From JAFGBN01 sp964394145 (GTDB lineage Bacteria; Chloroflexota; Dehalococcoidia; GIF9; AB-539-J10): a stretch of DNA of 16,255 nucleotides. Shown one piece after another: positions 13,485 to 16,255 of the stretch. The position numbers were made by a program, and so were the translations under genes. The DNA lies in NCBI GenBank assembly GCA_964394145.1, contig CAYMVL010000045.1:1-16255 (forward strand), given 5' to 3'. The first letter of the stretch is position 1; each line of letters opens with the position of its first letter. The notes beneath the pieces were generated by a model, which was not told the origin of the DNA, ran no database searches, and was given only the letters and a program-made list of their open reading frames with translations.

Positions 13485-16255
13485 GTAGATTAAGAGCGAA
13501 AGTCGAGGGTTGGAAAGCGGCGAGGCCGAGAGCGTTGGCAATTCTGCTCGCCCTGGCGCTGGTGCTGAGCTTCAGTGTAGTGGCAACGACGCCGGTGGCG
13601 GCAGATACAATCGAGGTGCCAGATGGCCACTCCACTATCCAGGACGCCATTGATGACGCGTCTTCTGGCGACACCATCGTGGTGGCGAGTGGCACATATA
13701 ATGAAACCCTTACTATTGACGGGTTTAGTGGATTGACCATCCGGGCCGGCAGCGACGACCAGACGCCGGTCATCAAGGGGGGCGCATCAGTCACGACCAG
13801 TTATTACGGTGACCGGGATTGCATCATATTTGTGGAGGATTCCACTGATGTAGTGCTCGAAGGCCTGGATATACAGGGAGAGAATCTGGGGTCTGCCCAG
13901 GGTGGGACGAATGAAAAAAGCTACGGGGTCATTTATGATGGAGCCACCGGTGAGATAAACAACTGCACCGTTTCCCCCAACACGGTAGACGACATGGGGG
14001 CCACGGGCATTGCGTTGTGGGAAGATGCCGACCTCACCATAGATAGCTGTACCATAGAGAACTACGGCAGAATCGGCGTTTTCGGGTATGCTGCGGGCAG
14101 AGCTTGCTCGGGACGTATATACGATTCCACCATAGTGGGCCCTGCCTACAACGGAACGGATGACGGCCTGCTCAGCTACGGCGTGGAGGTAGAGAGCGTA
14201 GACACACCCGTCTGCGAGTTTGAGATAATAGGAAACGACATCTACAACCACTACAATGGCGCCGCAGATTTCGCGAAATGGGCCTCTGCAGCCATCTACA
14301 TAGACGGCTGGGACCAGTCACATGATTGCGACTACCCCGACTCCGTCGTGGAGATGGAGAGCAATGACCTGTATGATAACGAAAAGGGCATAGTGGTAGT
14401 TACCAATGCGGAATCATATGCCCATTTCAACAACATCCAGGACAACCTGGAAAAAGGTGTCAAAAGCGACACTGGCGACGGCGTTCCCCCTAAGACATTC
14501 GATGCCCGCTACAACTGGTGGGGTTCGGAAAGCGGGCCTTCCGGTGCGGGACCAGGGACAGGTGATACTATCTCCACAAACGTGGAGTATTCACCCTGGC
14601 TGGGCACCGCTCCGGATACCACCCCGATGATATGGTACACCAACGATTCCATCCAAGATGCCATTGATGCCGCCTCTGCTGGCGACACTATCAATGTGGT
14701 GGCGGGGACGTATGGGGAGAGTGTAACTATCGATAAGTCCCTGACTCTGGCTGGTGCCGGTAATGGAGACGACGACACTACCAATACAATTATCGCTCCT
14801 CCATCTGAGACTTTTGGAGTAAAGATCACAGCCAGCGGTACTTCGGCAACGGAGCCCCTGACCGTCAAGGGTCTCAGGGTTACTGGTGCGACAAACAATG
14901 GATTTCTCATTCCAGGCGTGATTGAGGGTACCCCTCAAAGCTATATTACCCTAGAGAACGTTGGGTCCGTTGCAAATAGTGCTGGTGATGGACTGCAGAT
15001 AGGAGATGGTGCTAGCCGTCACATTAGCGATTTGAAATTACTGGATTGCAATATGAGTGCAAACGGAAGCGTGGGCCACCCCAATAATGGGGTTCACGTG
15101 AGTTGTCAGGTGAACAACCTTGAAATCACGGGCGGAAGGTTCAACGATAACTGGCATTCTGGGATTTACTTCGAGAATGCGTCAGGCGAAAACTTTGTAC
15201 TGCAGGACATAACCGCCAATGGCAATGGTCAAAGGGGTCAGGATGATGAAGCCGGCGTCTTTTTAGTGGCTGGCGGTGGGGGCAAGACAATAAGTAATGT
15301 TACTATCACCAATCCCACAATAGTCGGCAACCCATGTAGAGGATTACTCTTGTGGAGCGAAGATGGAGACATATCAGATGTGACTGTGAGTGGGGGCACG
15401 ATAAGCAATAACGACATCGGCGTTTTGATCTTAAGTAGCCTCTTCTGCTGTTTCTGTGATGGAGGTACAGACACATCGAACGTGAGTGATGTAGCGATAA
15501 GTGGAGTTGATATCACCGAGAATAGAGTGGGCCTTGAATCGGCCCGAATGGTTGGAGGCACGTATGATTTAGAGGATTGCACAATAGCCAACGTATCCGT
15601 AAACTTCAACAACATCGAGGGCAATACCGATTATGGCGTGGATGCATCAACGCTAACTACAGCAATCGACGGCACCAACAACTGGTGGGGCGATGCCAGC
15701 GGGCCGACCCATGCAGATAATCCCAGTGGCACCGGTGACATGGTCTCTGACAATGTGACCTTCGAGCCCTGGATCGGGGCGGAGTTAGAGGAATGCAAAT
15801 CTGAGTGCATCTGTGGTTGTGGGTGTTGTTCGGGTACTCCCACAGGGGGAGACGTCACCATCGACGCTGAAGGTGACCATACCATCACGGCTGCCAAATA
15901 CGCTGATAACCCGGGCGGCACTCCTACATTCGAGGCGGAAGGCTACTATGATGTGCATCTCGACAGCGCTGAGAATGTGACCAGCCTGGATGTTGAGTTC
16001 TGTCCAGCGGACGAGGTCTATTTCTGGGATGGGGAAAGCTGGGTGCTGGCCAGCGACCAGGTATACCATGAAAGTTCAGGATGTGTCGTGGTTACCATCA
16101 CCGCTGAGACCGTCCCCAGCCTCTCGGATTTGACGGGTACCCCTTTCGCTTCGGCACAGGTTGTTCCATTACCAACACCACCCGTTGGAGGTGTGGCTTA
16201 TCCTGTAGGCAAGACTGGCCTGATAGCACCGTGGCTTGCCCTGTTTGCCGCTTTG
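13481..16255 (+). CDS. Secreted right-handed beta-helix surface protein, 3' end missing
   Basis: The frame is open for 925 codons from ATG 13481 to the window end with no stop. AAGGAGG at 13469-13475 sits 5 nt before the start. A long signal peptide has an Arg/Lys-rich n-region, a hydrophobic core and a likely cleavage after A41 (PVAA-DT). The mature part has two similar modules, each opening with a TIQDAIDDASSGDTIVV-type line (about residues 45 and 390) and closing with NWWG-xxxGP (N345 and N734); between lie parallel beta-helix (NosD/PbH1-like) turns. Next comes a cluster of six Cys (772-783), a beta-rich region without repeats, and a Pro/Gly linker (PLPTPPVGGVAYPVGKTG) leading to APWLALFAAL, the start of a C-terminal membrane anchor. 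It probably sits on the cell surface and may bind or process polysaccharide; no catalytic residues are evident. Confidence 0.85.
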   Translation, partial: MSRLRAKVEGWKAARPRALAILLALALVLSFSVVATTPVAADTIEVPDGHSTIQDAIDDASSGDTIVVASGTYNETLTIDGFSGLTIRAGSDDQTPVIKGGASVTTSYYGDRDCIIFVEDSTDVVLEGLDIQGENLGSAQGGTNEKSYGVIYDGATGEINNCTVSPNTVDDMGATGIALWEDADLTIDSCTIENYGRIGVFGYAAGRACSGRIYDSTIVGPAYNGTDDGLLSYGVEVESVDTPVCEFEIIGNDIYNHYNGAADFAKWASAAIYIDGWDQSHDCDYPDSVVEMESNDLYDNEKGIVVVTNAESYAHFNNIQDNLEKGVKSDTGDGVPPKTFDARYNWWGSESGPSGAGPGTGDTISTNVEYSPWLGTAPDTTPMIWYTNDSIQDAIDAASAGDTINVVAGTYGESVTIDKSLTLAGAGNGDDDTTNTIIAPPSETFGVKITASGTSATEPLTVKGLRVTGATNNGFLIPGVIEGTPQSYITLENVGSVANSAGDGLQIGDGASRHISDLKLLDCNMSANGSVGHPNNGVHVSCQVNNLEITGGRFNDNWHSGIYFENASGENFVLQDITANGNGQRGQDDEAGVFLVAGGGGKTISNVTITNPTIVGNPCRGLLLWSEDGDISDVTVSGGTISNNDIGVLILSSLFCCFCDGGTDTSNVSDVAISGVDITENRVGLESARMVGGTYDLEDCTIANVSVNFNNIEGNTDYGVDASTLTTAIDGTNNWWGDASGPTHADNPSGTGDMVSDNVTFEPWIGAELEECKSECICGCGCCSGTPTGGDVTIDAEGDHTITAAKYADNPGGTPTFEAEGYYDVHLDSAENVTSLDVEFCPADEVYFWDGESWVLASDQVYHESSGCVVVTITAETVPSLSDLTGTPFASAQVVPLPTPPVGGVAYPVGKTGLIAPWLALFAAL

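Overview
The window looks like bacterial chromosome of moderate G+C. The best guess is an anaerobic Chloroflexota of the Dehalococcoidia type. That rests on a corrinoid methyltransferase protein next to a DUF2284 protein, a very large secreted beta-helix protein with a typical Pro/Gly-rich C-terminal anchor region, REP-like GTCATTGCGAG...GAAGCAATCTC repeats, and several genes whose start codon lies only 7-14 nt behind a -10 hexamer. The assignment is inference; no rRNA or housekeeping marker is present.

Layout. (1) 1-1477: 3' end of a corrinoid-binding protein, about 630 bp of non-coding or decayed sequence, and a DUF2284 cysteine-rich protein. (2) 1720-3222: a metal-homeostasis module with a Fur-family repressor and a ZIP metal transporter. 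A Nur/Fur-like inverted repeat sits on the repressor promoter, and a broken small Cys-rich reading frame lies between the two genes. (3) 3374-4357, minus strand: a lipoprotein resembling the polysaccharide-deacetylase fold. (4) 4602-8248: a complete tRNA-Leu(UAG) abutted by a decayed tyrosine integrase (catalytic domain partly deleted and frameshifted) and three unrecognised genes in more A+T-rich DNA; this is probably the remnant of an integrated element. (5) 8249-12751: a transport block on the minus strand (MarR-type regulator, OFA-like MFS carrier, second MFS carrier) with a divergent EamA/DMT permease. (6) 12851-16255: a strong promoter, a long leader carrying a cluster of REP-like repeats and a 26-codon ORF that overlaps the next start as ATGA, then an incomplete beta-helix surface protein of at least 925 residues. 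It is open to the window edge.

How the parts work together. The Fur-family protein probably senses a divalent metal and controls itself and perhaps the ZIP importer. The MarR protein probably controls one or both MFS carriers and perhaps the divergent EamA permease. The tRNA-Leu locus is a classic integration site; the integrase there can no longer be active. No complete novel system is evident. The most unusual items are the integrase frame that reads through the antisense strand of the tRNA, five GTTAAC sites in the first 200 bp of that integrase, the interrupted small Cys-rich frame between Fur and ZIP, an operator-like dyad at the -10 box of an island gene, and the REP-derived leader ORF before the beta-helix gene.
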